Assembly: GCA_963580455.1 (NCBI GenBank)
Contig: OY756960.1
Coordinates: 28,517,238 to 28,581,237, forward strand
Direction of reading: 5' to 3'
DNA: 64,000 nt
DNA from: Euonymus europaeus
Lineage: Eukaryota; Streptophyta; Magnoliopsida; Celastrales; Celastraceae
Part shown: in pieces, positions 36,601 to 49,301 of the stretch
Layout: every line of letters starts with the position of its first letter
How positions within the stretch are numbered: position 1 is the stretch's first letter
Program-made: the position numbers and the translations under genes
The notes under the pieces: generated by a model
Database searches by the model: none
Seen by the model: only the letters and a program-made list of their open reading frames with translations
What the model was told of the DNA's origin: nothing

Positions 36601-39600
36601 TTACAGTAGCCACAGCAGCATGAGTTATGTGAATTACGTCAACAACAGCAACCACAATCCCCTCTGTATCCATTAATAGATAACCATCAGAAACTACAAA
36701 ATCCCATATAAAATCCAATTCTTAATCAAGTACAGCACATCACCTCGATCCACAACAGGTAGGTGCAAAAATTTTCCATCATGCATGGTATGTAGTGCAT
36801 CAACAATTGGAGTATCAACTGTTGCACATTCTGGATTGGGAGTCATGACCTGCATAAAAAAATTAAAAGGAATCTAATCATGAATCATGAACATTTCACT
36901 TTGTGTCTCAGATAAGTCTAATGCACTTGCTTCTCACATTGGAATGTGCATAGTTTTTCACAACATCTAGTAACAGAAATATAAACACCCAGAATAGTTT
37001 TCTAAAAACAATATCCCAAGCAATTTGAGAGAGACAAATACCTTCTCCACATGAATCGACTCTGGAGAGAGATTTTGTGCAATCACTCGCATCAAGAGAT
37101 CCTTCGAACTGAAAAGAAAAAAAAAAGAGAGAGTGATTGTTCGGTGAGTCAATACAGGCCGCATAGGCACATACGTATGATCATTAATTTTCCTGAGTCA
37201 ATGATGAACTGCAATTCATATAATAGAACTCACGTTAGAATTCCCCGGGGTTTATTATCCACAACCACCACAGCAGAGCTTGATCGGGATTCAAGCATCC
37301 TCTTTGTTACCATTAAAACTGTATCAGTTGGTGAAACTGTGACAACCCTGAGATTTCACAATGGGCGTAAACAAGAGAATTGTTGCATATTTTCCAAAAA
37401 GCTTAAAAAATCCTACTCAAAACTTGGAAAATAGAAGTTACATCAAATTAATTAAAAAAGAAAAAGTATTACCTACTTTGAATTCTCTGGAATGATGGTG
37501 GACAATGAGGGCCTGAACATCCGCTCTCGAAGTGTCTCAATGAATGTATTGGGGCCTGCATTCAGGTAAAAAATCAATAAAAACATAAAAGATCCCTCTA
37601 GAGTAAACTAAACACATCAAAATCGCAAAAAAAATAATAGATTATCATAAATCATTAGTAGAATTTAGTATTCAAAATAGCATTCTCAACCAACCAGAAA
37701 TAGAAGCCCCCCAATGTTTTTCAACGCCTTCAACAGCTGCAGCAATAGCCTTCCCCTTTTCAGCCGCCCTTTCCATGCGAGCAATAGCATCATATAAACA
37801 CTTTGCTATGTCCAGTAAGGCAATGACTTCTCCATTCTCTACAACAGGCAAATGCCTGAATTTCCCTGCAGACACACATCAGGCCATTCTAAGGGCAACA
37901 TAGAAAGCAGTATATTGCATAATGAAGGGCTTCCTAGCGTCTCCATCATGACAAACCTTGCACCATCTTCTGAAGTGCTTCCACAGCAAGTGTGTCAGAA
38001 AGAACAAATACTGGGTTCCTGGTCATAACTTTCGAAACAGGTGTCTCCTCAAGATTGAGCTCACGAGCAATAACTCTTGTAGCTATATCCTTCATTCAAC
38101 CAAAAGAGTAAAAATAAAACTACATTAACAAAGGTTGAGGAAGATTATTCGAATATGGTTTTGCCTTTTTTTCATTTTTCTTTCTTAAGTCAGAAATTTA
38201 TCAAGTTTGAAATTTAAGTAATACCTTGTCTGTCAGGATTCCACAAAGTAATGCGTTTGAGTCGGTTAGCAACAAAGCGTCAACTCTACGAGCAGCCATT
38301 CGACGGCAAGCCTCAGAAATTGTTGTATTTTCTGGTAATGTTAGGGCCTTGGTTAGCCGCAATCTTTTTACTGTACGCTCTCCAGTTACTCCCCTGAGGC
38401 AAGTGAAAATTCTGGACTTAATTAGCTATGTCATAGTTACTAATGACAACTGTGAGCATGACTAAGCGTATGTATACTACATTGCAGCAATCTAAATGTT
38501 GTTGATGATATGTTAAAGTACTTTAATAGTTGTTTGGTAAAATTTAAAAAGTGTTTGTACAATAAAATATCAAAAAGTAGAAGCTTGTATTCTAAATGTC
38601 AGTATACCTGCTTTAACAAGAACTAAATTTTAAAAGACCAAACAAAATATCCTCATAATATTCAAAATGAAAGTATGTCCTCTTCTCTTCATTTCATATC
38701 GTTCCATCAAAAGATATAACAGTTATGAATCAAAAATTGGCCCCAAACACACACAAAAAAGGCAAAAAAAAGAAGAAAAAAGAGCTGTAATATGTTTGTG
38801 ATAAGGAAATCAAATGTACCAATAGCAGGTCGCCAAATGGCTATGAAGTTTTATCTATTGAGTCGTCCTCAAAAGTATACATTTACATTGTAGTGTTCTG
38901 ATCAAACACTCCCAAACTATAACATAAGAATTATAACAACACCCACACATTAACACATTCCAATGGAATAAAGTAAATGTTCAAGGCAGTAAAAAAAATG
39001 ATGTGCAACATATTGCTCGGAATCTTTCCAGTTTAATATGCACAACGCACTAAAACTATGCTGCTCCGGGGCAGGGGCATAGGCATCTGCAGAGAAGCTG
39101 TCCAATAGACCAACTGTCTAATGGAAACTGAATGAGTTTAGCTCAAGTATATCAGAATATGAGGTTGATCGTGATTGCAACCAAAAATGTTAGCAGGCGC
39201 CATATCAAATATGGGGGAGACAACTGTGTAACTACTCATTCATGCATACACAAGAAAAATAATTAAAAGGACTAAAGGAGAATCCCAATAGTTGTGGCGC
39301 ACAACAATAATCTGATCCTGTAAGTCAACATTACAACGTTTTGGAGAATAGATTAATAGAATCCCCATATTAGAGGCAATGAAAATTAACCTGAAATTTA
39401 GATATCACATTAATTTATATGAAATTTATGTTCTTTCCTTTGATTTAAATTAATTTTCAATTCATTAGGACACAGTAAAATATCAGGAGACAACAGCATC
39501 TTGTAATAGCTAAGGATATCACTGGCGAATATAGGTACCACTTTCTCTATCACTTGAATGAATGATGTAATTTATGCACAAAAAGGGTGATGAGAAGAGT

Positions 39601-39875
39601 AACTATGAATGAATATACTTTTTAATAAGGAATGTGAAACCAGAGCTCCAAGGAGGTGGAGAAAAAAACAAGAAAGCAAAGGAACCAAGAAATATACTAG
39701 GGAGAAAGCAAGAAAATCAAAGCTAACTTAGAATTGATACATACATGGAGCGAGAAGATGTGAGAGATTTTCGCGCAAGATCAGAGCCTACATTCTCAGA
39801 TGCTTTCTTCCTCGATGCCAAGGAGGGGTTCGACAACGTTAAACTTTTTCTAGAAGAACCGCCGTGGCTTGCCAT
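33686..39875 (-). CDS. CBSCBSPB: CBS-CBS-PB1 domain protein (CBSCBSPB)
   Basis: Fourteen exons join in phase to about 541 residues. ATG is at 39875 (MASHGGSSRKSLTL); the first exons are 39745–39875, 38225–38393, 37957–38089 and 37693–37865 (last end approximate), and the final exon ends at 33686. Residues 1–60 are Ser/Arg-rich. CBS motifs follow: RRMAARRVDALLLTDSNALL, KVMTRNPVFVLSD, GKFRHLPVVENGEVIALLDI, KRMLESRSSSAVVVVDNKPR, KVMTPNPECATVDTPIVDA and KFLHLPVVDREG. A PB1 domain spans about 407–490 (FAFKIEDRKGRMHRFTC … QILYEDEDHDKVVLASDSDL). The end has a hydrophobic tail-anchor-like segment (AVAAGAALVAGLGVLAYLKR). CBS pairs usually sense adenosine nucleotides and PB1 mediates protein pairing; the exact role in plants is little known. 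Introns carry two SINEs and a MITE relic. Confidence 0.93.
34125..34440. mobile_element. Tourist-like MITE relic in the last CBSCBSPB intron
   Basis: Repeats CACATACTTAGTGACATCAG, CAAAACACATATCCCAATAC and related words that also fill the better-preserved element at 58311–58661. Its right end is CACCATTGCAAGTGCCC, resembling that element's terminus. The left end is not clear. Confidence 0.5.
35594..35760 (+). mobile_element. tRNA-derived SINE, Au-like, plus orientation
   Basis: Head GGCCCAGTGGTAGAGC (A box), then ATCACATGTTCAATTCTTG (B box), then body words CACATATTATGTGGAG, GCGTACATCCTACC and ACCCCGTCCACTACAGG. Same family as 10085–10230. It lies in the CBSCBSPB intron between exons 9 and 10, same sense as the plus strand. 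Confidence 0.7.
36046..36200 (-). mobile_element. Second tRNA-derived SINE in the same intron
   Basis: On the minus strand: TTGGCCTACTGGTAAGG (A box), GGTCATGATTTAAATC (B box), then GCTGCATATATTGTGTCC and CTTCCTAACCCCATCTACG. The body differs from the Au-like copies, so it is a different SINE subfamily. Ends are approximate. Confidence 0.6.
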
Positions 39876-42800
39876 CCTCACCGATAATGAACAAAACCTC
39901 CTTCAAATTCCTACAGCAAAAGCATAGTCAACGAGACGCACAATAATCTCAGAACGCATAAACTACATGGAAAATATATATGCATATACATATCAACGAA
40001 TATCCAGGTTCCTTTATTCTTGAATTCCACTACAAACAAGAGCTCGCCAAGCAAAGCATACAGCAAATTTTCTCTGTCCTTTGCAAACTTCTTCTTAAAC
40101 ACGAGGAGAAATATTGAAATAGAGAAAACAAATTACCGAAGGCGAAAATGGTCCTCTGGACCAAAAAAAATTAATATACCGAAGATCGAAACAAATAACT
40201 GATCGAGATTAATATCGCTAAGGAATCATGGTGAAGAGCGTCCAAGTGGAAGAAGATTCTTTGCCTTGAAAGAACGCGCAGGCTGAGCTAAGCTTGGGAT
40301 GAGGTTGGCTAATTGTTCGTGAGAATCCGGCAACGAAAAAAAAATGGCGGTCGGGAATCTTGACGGAAGCTCGGAATTTCCCGGGAAAATACACCGACCG
40401 GCGAGAGAGATGGATAGGTCCGGAGCAAAGAGAATAGGTAAAAAAAAACCTAAGAAATGGGCGGTAGTGACAAATTCTCAACGAGCGGATAATAGGATTC
40501 GTGCGCGTCAACGATTTCACTGAAACGGCTCCAATTTGACAGGAGATTTTGAGGTTTCCGCCAAAAAAAAAAGAAACACACCTGCCCTTTAATTTGATAT
40601 ATATCTTCTGAAAATTGAGGTGCAATTACGGTTTTATCTCAGCTGGAACGCGACTTAAGTACTTAACCCGTCAAAAATAAGGACTGTTCAGTAATTCCAA
40701 CTATATTAACAATTTTTGGGAACCGTGATTAGTGTTTTTTCCATAAAAAACATGATTCGCTGTCGTTGTTGGGATTAACAGAATTATAAAATTCAATGAA
40801 CACATTCTCAAAAAAAAAAAAAAAAAATTCAATGAACACGGTTTTGGTCAATGTTTTAGAGTCGGACAACCCAGGCACTTGCTAGACACGCGGGAGGAAG
40901 TTGTGAGTCTTGTGACGGAGGCGTGGGGTGGCTTCATCGGGGGCCACTTTGGACTCGCCAAGTAGAGCCGTGAGAATTAGTGGAAGAACGTCGCAATATG
41001 TACGTGTGCGGTGAGGATACAATTTCATATGTACGCCTCATTTAAACTTGATCGGCTGTCCAAAGTTGAGCGAATTGAAGTGGGCTAAAAATAATATTAA
41101 AAAAAACCCAACAGACTATTTAAAGCTCCGTCTGACCCAGTTCTTCAAACCTTCGTCCCTAGCCCGTCTAAAAAATGAGTCCAACGCTTGAACTTTGAAC
41201 TTTGAAGTGGGTTTGTAGATAGGGCCTAGGGAAGCGGTTTTTATACCTTTATATACGTAGGTTGGAGTAAAAGGGCTGTAGTAAATGAGCAGTAACTTAT
41301 TATGAAATACATGACGGCCCAATAAATACATGGTTAGTCCTAATACTATTTACAATTTGTCAAAATTGTAAGTAACTCTAGTTTACGAGACTTATTAGAG
41401 GTAAAGACATTTATTTAAATTTATTTGTAATTAAGTTTAGTTATTAGATTTTTTATTTAAATTTATTTTTATTTTTTGGATTCATGATAAAATTGAAGAC
41501 TTTTAATAAAAATACATATTAAATGTAGAAAATTTAATTTAGAAAATATATTAATTTTTCTCTTTTAATTAATTATTTTATTGACTTAATCAATATATTG
41601 ATCATACACGAGCCCATTAGGGTTTAACGACTTTGTTATCCTTAAGGTTTAACACTTATTATTTAGGTTATAGTATGAAAATACAATATATAAGTTCGTC
41701 AGGATTTAACGAACATGTTCCCCTTATGATGTGTTTGATAAGGGTATAATGATTATAAGGATAATTAAAGATACATAAATAAACAAATACTCATATTTGA
41801 TAGATATGTATATTATTTATCCGGATAATTTTTTTAGACAATTTTCTATATATTTTGAATATAATAATTATCTATGGAAATGTGGATAATTATTATACTA
41901 ATAATATATTGCTGTACTTTTGTATGAATTACGTCTGCTATTCGTGGAGCATATGTGGCCTCTGGCTTGCACTATCTTTGAGCAAGATAGATTTGACATT
42001 TTTTATGATTTTAAAATTAGAATCGCCAATAAAGCTCAAGCTAATGCTACCATAATTAATTATTGCGATTCAAGTCATTTCCCATTCTACTAAAGGCAAT
42101 ACTCAAATGTCTATAAGAGCGTGTTTGGGGCGGTGATCTGTTTGCCCATCTCCGTACTCATTAAAAAATATATATATTTGTTTCCGTTGTTGAATATTTA
42201 AATTTTTGTTCCTTCCTCGTAATTTTCGGGGTGAGTAATTTCCGTCTATTTCTCAACTCCGTCAACTGTAATTGAAAAAATTACAATAAATTTTAAAACC
42301 TAAATCAATAAAAAAAATTATAGATATTTCTTTAACTATTTGAGAGAGCATATTAAATTATATACAAAATCATTCATATTCAATACATGAGTTCAATAAT
42401 TGTATATATTAGCTATTAAATAAATATATTTACTAAAAAAATACGAAAATTATATATTTCTATGGATTATACATATATATAATTAATAATATATATGGGT
42501 ATGGAACGGATTGGATTTCGAATTTTCGACAAACTCGTCCCCGTATCCATCCCATTATTTTTTTCATAAAAATACATGTACACGTTACCTAATTCGTTAA
42601 TTAACGAGACATATCTGTGTAATTTGGGATGTATTATGCAACTACCCATCAGGTACGGACATTTTTGACATCCTAGCTTTGGCAACAAGTAAAAGAATTG
42701 CAATACAGGTCCAAGCTCAAACGCCCCGGATCATGTCCAGTGGTCCACTATAGTCTATACACAACCAGTCAACCACCGAGTTCAAGTCTGGAAAATATAG

Positions 42801-43930
42801 CCCATTATCAAACCTTGAGGCCAAGTCTGGAAAATAAGAGGTCGGAATGCAGCGGCCCATGGATTTGAAGTGCTGCTGCTTTTCTTACCGGGGTCAAATC
42901 CACCTTTTCATCCGCACTTTCTGAATAAACACCCCTCAAGATAAAAGAGCTCCGTAGTATGGAAAATGGGACAAGAAATCAGGTATGTGGTCATTGGACT
43001 CTGTGTGTGTGTTTTTTGCTTGTCTGAGTGGAGAGAATAGGCAATTCATCTGAATGATTTTATTGAACATTTGAGCTTTCAGTGACGCCACTTGTGATGA
43101 TTTTTAGCACTTTTCAACAATAGTCATCTCCACATAACACTCTCCCCCCCTAAATCCCGCACTGTCCACAAACCAAAAAAATGATCAATTATTGGGTAAA
43201 CCGAAAATAAATTGGTCAATTATAGGGTGCGTGTCTCTTCCTGTTCAACCTCTCTACCTAACTTCTTACCTTACAGTTACATACTGACATGCCCTCGTAT
43301 TACATACACATGCCAGAAACATGATGTCAAAGACTCTGGTCTCTGTACGACTTGTTCAATAAAAATTTTCTGGGTGCTATTTGCAATCTGACTGCAAATT
43401 GTATAGGAAACTGTTGTAGACAATAACATTATGCTTAAGAAAGTACAATTGAAGGAAATAACCTTTTTTCTGGGTGCAATCGGTCAATGTCATCAACCAC
43501 TAAGGGTATGGAATATCCCTATAATAAAATCTTAAATCAATTTTCAAACTTCTAAATCGAGCAAAGACTCTTGACATCTATCCACCATTCTATTTTCTTG
43601 CCAATCCCCTCCTCCATTTCTTCTACTTTCTTCTTTCTCTTACACTTGTTGTTCCCACCACTCACAGGCTATTTGTTACTTCCATGATCATCACAACAGC
43701 TACTGAAGAAAACTTGCAAGATCGATTTCCTGTTTTTTTATCATCCTGTTTTGGTTAAGTTGAAAGGAAATGGAGATGTTGGAATGGCTCAATCAAATCA
43801 AACCTCCCAAAGGATATATTGGGTCGCTTCATTTGATTGAGTCGCGCCAATATCACATTAATTTACGTTTCAGCTTATGATTCCTCTTCTTCTCTGTCTC
43901 TTGTTGTTATAAAAATTGCAGAATTAAGAC
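39876..43930. other. Intergenic region between CBSCBSPB and the F-box gene
   Basis: The left 700 bp hold the CBSCBSPB leader and promoter. The rest is AT-rich with a dispersed repeat copy at 41425–41725 and MITE-like sequence at 41725–42060. No gene was recognised. 43500–43930 includes the 3' flank of the F-box gene. Confidence 0.45.
41425..41725 (-). repeat. Dispersed repeat, inverted copy of 31655–31990
   Basis: Reads TACATATTAAATG … TTTAATTTAGAAAATATATT … TTAATTAATTATTTTATTG … ATCAATATATTGAT … GAGCCCATTAGGGTTTAACG … TAACACTTATTATTTAGGTT. Its reverse complement tracks the copy about 10 kb to the left, including the doubled GTGTTA-containing unit. Confidence 0.75.
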
Positions 43931-44605
43931 TCAATGATCCAACGTTGTCTGGTCAGAGGTTAAACCAGCAGGAACATACGACATGACCAAATAAACTGAT
44001 GCGTAAACATGGTGGCAACAGCGAGGGTTGTTTTCGTCGGCAACTTCTTCTTCTTCTTCTTGTGTAATTGAACCCCAAGAGCCTCTTCCGATCTCTGCTT
44101 GACAGTACACTCCGGCCAGTGGAAGTCCAGGAAAGTTTCCTCGAAATGGATCACGCTTCGCATCAGCCTTTCCGGAAAACGATTGGCTGCGGAGAATCGA
44201 AGAGAATAGAAATCCACCGAACACTTGTGGAGAGTTTACGTTGTTGGTTTTTGAATCCGTCTTCAAAGCTGAAAACTTGTGGAAAGCTTCTTCAGAAGTG
44301 CATGAGGCAGTGGCTGGATCAGAGTGGTAGAACAGGAATGAATCACCAGGATCGATACCCATTCCTTTAATGCCAAGTTCACTACCATCTGCCCCTGTCA
44401 CTTCATAGAAAGTCAGGGAGGTTCTGGCTCGCCAACTCTCTGAACCCTCAACATATAAGCCTCTTTGTCGATGACTGACACCGAGGAACAAATCTGGATC
44501 AGTATGCGGATCCATCTGAAATAACCGAAAAGCATATAAAGGTTTTAAGAGTCGAGAAACGTAATCCTGAATCCTGATGGCGAAGTAATAGAAAATTGCA
44601 TTTAT

Positions 44606-44639
<34 letters not shown>

Positions 44640-46270
44640 CAAGTCAAGAATGTCATTTACTAGTTCCTCGGCGTGAAGGATTTGATTTTGTCCTTCCATG
44701 GTGAAAGTAAGCCTGGATGCATGTGAGCCTCTTTCGACCGAAGCTGCCTGTAGTCGCGGACCGAATGGTATTACCCCTGCTGAACATGCTACATTGAACT
44801 GTATGTCTCCAATTTCTGCACTTCATTTAAACAAACAGATAAAACAACCACTTACAACAAGTTTGTTTGATTACTATGAAGGAAAAATGTCACTAATTTG
44901 CAATAGTACCATGAGACTTTTGTCTGTCCTTGGCAAAAACCAGAGCAACTGCACCAATCCAATAGCTATAAGGAGGAGAATTGTTCCAATTTCTGCATAA
45001 GAAGGACTCACTTCCATCCCCTACTATGGCTATTTCATCAGGCATCAGAGCATCTGCATACAAAACAAAAATTCACAAACCCATTAATTGACTGCAAATG
45101 AGATATCTTCTTCTATGAAAAATTGAAATGATGGGTCTCACCTATCTCTGCCATAACAGCTTTCATGTCGAAATTTCGATCCTGGAAAATCATACAGGAT
45201 CACAGAGATTTAGAAGAGAGAAACACATTCAGACATATCAGAAAAAGAAGAAGAAAAAAAAGCTACTTACCCCGAATAATATGATTCCAGTAGGCATTGA
45301 GCACCCTGAGACTGAGTATGTGTAGTGAAAAATGTCAATCAAGAACTGGTCCACCATAGCCATTTGAGTGTTCTGATAGTAACTAACAACAATTATTTCC
45401 TTCATACAAACAATTAATCACACACACTTTGTTCCTCCAAAAGATATATAAGCCTTACCTTTCTTCCTATCAGAAGTGGGATTGTATCCACTTTCAATCC
45501 AGGAACAAATCCTACTGTTAACAAAATCCCCCGATTTATACGACTAAGGTCACCATCAAAATCAAAATCTTCCCAATTCACCTGCAATAATTGTACATGT
45601 ATTTTCATCAAACCACCAAAAGAAAAATTGAACAAAAATCCTTTGTGATTAATAAGGGCAAACCTCCTGCACTTGGTTTGTTGTAGCATCCATGCCAATA
45701 AGTCCACTTGCAACATTTGTAATTATTGGGGTTCTGGAACCCAGTTTCTGTGTGATCTGCATATGCACAAGATTTAATTAATACCAATGCTTCTTACAGA
45801 AGTTTTTTTTTAATATTTTTATAGCTGAAATAGAAATTTTACAAGTTTATGAGCCAATTCCAGGTTGAATTCTTTGCCAATGCTCGCGATGACGAAGTCG
45901 GGGCGAATAGGTTCTGCCAGAACCTTGTTAACAACCTCATTTACAGCCTCCTGATAATTAAAAACCATAACATAAACTTTAAGCACAACAATGCATGAAA
46001 CAAAGAAAGGAAACAAAATGACTCAATGAACATTTCTTTGACATTAAACAGAAAACTTACATGGAGATTAGGGTTGAGAGAGAGAGCAGAAGCGAGTTTA
46101 GGTCTGGAGAGGATTCCATTGCAGGCCTTGTTCCATGGCTTGTTAACACAAGCAGCGGACGCAAAGGCATCAGATGGTAGCCTAGAGAGTATGTCATTAA
46201 GAATATCTATGTTTACAAGATTGAAACCACCCATTTTTCTTCTACTCTTAGTATCTATCTCTGTCTCCAT
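43931..46270 (-). CDS. F-box protein with FIST domains
   Basis: About nine exons on the minus strand, starting at ATG 46270 (METEIDTKSRRKMGG). Clear ones are 46061–46270, 45843–45950, about 45664–45757, 45459–45582, the segments around 45270–45375 and 45140–45181, one or two near 44700–45055, and 43931–44515. Residues about 17–70 form an F-box (NIDILNDILSRLPSDAFASA). The rest is FIST-type: DFVIASIGKEFNLELAHKL, PIITNVASGLIGMDA, RGILLTVGFVPGLKVDTIPL, TYSVSGCSMPTGIILFG, and the FIST_C part DPDLFLGVSHRQRGLYVEGS through GRGSWGSITQEEEEE. F-box proteins recruit targets to SCF ubiquitin ligases; FIST is a proposed small-ligand sensory domain. It resembles Arabidopsis At5g63520 as I remember it. The TTC repeat in the last exon encodes the glutamate run. 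Middle exon borders are the least sure. Confidence 0.88.
44608..44637. repeat. (AAT)10 microsatellite in an F-box intron
   Basis: Ten uninterrupted AAT units in the intron before the last exon. Likely length-polymorphic. Confidence 0.95.
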
Positions 46271-46277
46271 TTGAATG

Positions 46278-46311
<34 letters not shown>

Positions 46312-47389
46312 GAATTTCTTTATGGGTAACATTACAATTACAAAATCTAAAAAGTTCAGTATTAGTTTGCTTTGAGGAATTTTGGCACAATTGCTTGGAT
46401 TTGTCATTTCTTTTGGGATTTGGGGTATCTGGTTTTGGATTTTGTTAAAGCTTCATTAGCTTTTAGGGTTTCTTTCATCAATGACAGCTGGCCTGTGATA
46501 TCCAAAATATATTTATTTATTACTATTTTTTTATTTTTTTCGCTTTTTGGTCAAGATTCATGCAATCTTAATTACTGTACAGATCCTCTGAGTCCATTAG
46601 ACCATTACTCGAAAGGAAAGGGGAAAAAGGAAGGGAAAAAATGTTACAAGAAAGTTTCCTTTGTTTAGACGATTTTCTCCGTATAATTGGCAAACTTTCA
46701 AGTTTATATAACACGATCGAGCCATGAAAGGAAAGAAGTTCCCTGGGTTGGGCCAATTCTCCAGACACAGATATCTGGGCCACTTCGAATAATAATGGGC
46801 CTTTTAACAGGCTAATAGGTTCCAGCGGCCTGCTTATATAGGCACAAAGTGAAATGAGCTCCGTACGATTACTAATGGGCCTCACTTCTTTAGAAGGTAG
46901 TCCAGATCAGGTCCATCATTAGTTAATGACGTGAGCTCCGTACTCATACTAATGGGCCTAAAGGCTTTAGATGGTAGTCCAAATGAGGTCCACTATTAGA
47001 ATAATTGTACAGCCCAATATGAGGCACTGAACCCAGCCCAATGTACAGAGCCCAGAAATGAACCTCAAAAGCATATGCCTTCTCAAGGTCCATATGGAGC
47101 TCACCAAAACCATCTACTCAGAGATCCTAGGACTTGGGAAGGCAGAAACCTTTGACCTCGGCAACTACTGCAGCTTTACAAAGAATCAAAGCTGTAGAAT
47201 GTTCGAAATGAGAACCAAATCTTGATTATCCCAAGACATTACATTGTGACAGAAAAATAAGAGAACTAGTCGATTTCCCAAACATGGGTAAGGACAGAAT
47301 CATGCTTTCGAAGGTGACCTTGAATACAAGGAAAAAACCACTAGTTTCTCTAGAACTAGAAGGGAACATGCAGCTAGTTAAGTCGGTGA
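46271..47389. other. Intergenic region between F-box gene and SPL gene
   Basis: Begins with a (TA)12 run at 46281–46304 in the F-box leader or core promoter. It also holds a two-copy degenerate tandem repeat at 46856–46998. The right end is the 3' flank of the SPL gene. No coding region was recognised. Confidence 0.5.
46856..46998. repeat. Degenerate tandem repeat, two copies, about 76-bp period
   Basis: Copy 1 (46856 on) has TGAGCTCCGTACGATTACTA, then ATGGGCCT, GGTAGTCCAGATCAGGTCCA and ATTAG. Copy 2 (46932 on) has TGAGCTCCGTACTCATACTA, then ATGGGCCT, GGTAGTCCAAATGAGGTCCA and ATTAG. Non-coding, upstream of the F-box gene. Confidence 0.8.
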
Positions 47390-49301
47390 TTATTCCCAAT
47401 AGAAGGGAAGTGTCCGTGGAGCTTTGTTTCCTGACGCCTCATTAGACCCCATTTGATAATTCGAAGCAATAGAATGGATGTTAGCATCCGTGCCACTAGA
47501 AACCATCACTGAATCCGTTGAATCTAAACCATGATTGCTGAATCTTTGCCCTATGTGATGATGCACTGGAAGAATAGAACTAGGCTGCAGCATGTTGTTG
47601 TTCAAATTAGTCCCGGATGTCTGCGTCGGCGGCAATGACAGAAGAGAGAGAGCACAATCCGAGTCCCCGACTACTTGTGTTGTTAACCTGTCACAGAACA
47701 TGATATCGCTTCCCCCAACACTATGTGGAAAAGCAATGGTCTTGAGAAGTGGCCTGCAGACAGAAGAAGTCCCGGAAGATGTACCTTGCAAGAATGCAAA
47801 TTCCTTCCCTCCTTTATAGCCTCCCCCGGACGATGAAGGTCCAAGATATAGGTTCTGTTTGTCTCCAAAATGTAGTTGTTGCTGCAAGTTATTATTATGC
47901 CTAGCCTCCACTTCACCATTGAGAACCCCTGTCCAGCCTCGGTTCACCATAGCGGAGGGGGGATACACAGTCGGATCAGATAATGGCAAGCAACTGGGGC
48001 CTGAAAAGAAAAATCGATGACAGCTTCAGTACATGGTACAATGAGGACTAAACTATTTCCAATCAAGTATCAAAACTACCCAAAATACAGTATTCCTTGA
48101 TAATTCAATATCATCATCTAACATTTGACCAGGTTGAATCAACTAATGATTTCGGATCTATTGTGTATAGATATAAAGACGTGATGTAAACATACCAACA
48201 GAAATCACTTGATAGTGGCCGCTAGATTATCACTTACATGTCTGAAGTTGTGTGAGTCCTGTGTACATGTCTCTGCTTAAGGTCAATAGTATTTATCCAC
48301 TCAAACAATATTGAAGCCACTCACCTTGATAATTGGACAAAATGCTTCCTGAAAGTCTGAGGGGATCTGGCTGAGGCTTCCTTCTCCTCCTGTTGTGACC
48401 ATCTAAGCGTTTTCTACAGCTTCGCTTACCTTGATCAAATTCCTCCAGCGAATGAAACCTATGAAAAGACTAATGTTAGCGGTAATGCAAATCTAATTGT
48501 GGACTGCACAACTAAAAATTTGTTGTGATATATATTAATGCCGTAGTTTCAGGGGTTGCCCGATATTGTTGTTGGTGGAGGTTCTGTTCAGCTGAGTTCT
48601 CTCTTAATTTTGGTCTTCTTTCTCTTCTTGCTGGCTAAGGCTTGTCTCAGCTGGTCTTGTTTTTCTGGTCTTATATCTCATCCTTAATAAAATCAGTGCT
48701 TTTATAAATAAATAGAAAAAGTATTTCTGATGCTCATCAAAAGGTTGACAGTAGGCTAGGAATGCATTTCATTTTCATCACATGATTTGCTGAAACTGAT
48801 CAGATTGAAAGATGAGAATGTAACAAGAAACAATTCCTACGCATAAACCCAAAGCAATTGTGCATATAAATGACACCACTAATTCATATTATACCTGCTG
48901 CACTGTTGGCAGAATCGTTGTTTATGGCCACCAATTGTAACTTGTGGAGTCTTAGAGTGGAGTTCACAGACCTTATGGCGCCTATGATAGTCTCTGCAAT
49001 TACTAAGATCAGAATCACACCCGTCCACAAGGCACGACACTGCCTGGGTTCCATTAGTCCCCGCTCGTGCCCTCTTCGTTGATCCCGAATTTAAAGACAC
49101 CATTTTTGAGACTCCAAGCTCCTTCCACTTATTTGTTGATGACTGATTGTTTGAATTTCCCACCTGGCCAAGCTTCAAATCCACCGAAAAATCCCCTCTA
49201 ATCCCATGATTCTGAAAGCCACCGGACTCATCTACGCTTGGCATTGCTTCTTGGCCAAACTCGGTCAAATCCCAAGAAGTGGTTCTTGAGTTCCAGTCCA
49301 T
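47390..49301 (-). CDS. SPL13: SBP-box transcription factor, SPL13-like
   Basis: Three exons, 48895–49301, 48325–48458 and 47390–48000, total 1152 nt, 383 residues, starting [12 protein letters not shown]. The SBP domain (about residues 96–170) is split by the first intron as in the whole family. It holds [68 protein letters not shown] and [11 protein letters not shown], with all zinc ligands and the nuclear signal. The start, [14 protein letters not shown] and the terminal LPFYWE are as I remember SPL13. These factors drive the juvenile-to-adult phase change. Exon 3 carries a miR156 site, coding ALSLLS. The neighbouring SAE1 relic matches the Arabidopsis SPL13A–SAE1B pairing. Confidence 0.92.
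47636..47655 (-). promoter_or_regulatory. miR156 target site in the SPL mRNA
   Basis: The mRNA strand reads GTGCTCTCTCTCTTCTGTCA, the canonical miR156/157 recognition element of SPL genes. It lies in exon 3 in the frame that encodes ALSLLS. Post-transcriptional silencing by miR156 in juvenile tissue is therefore expected. Confidence 0.95.

Noticed and set aside
40218..40625. 135-codon open frame on the minus strand upstream of CBSCBSPB
   Set aside because: Low-complexity and unlike any family; it lies in the leader/promoter region of CBSCBSPB.
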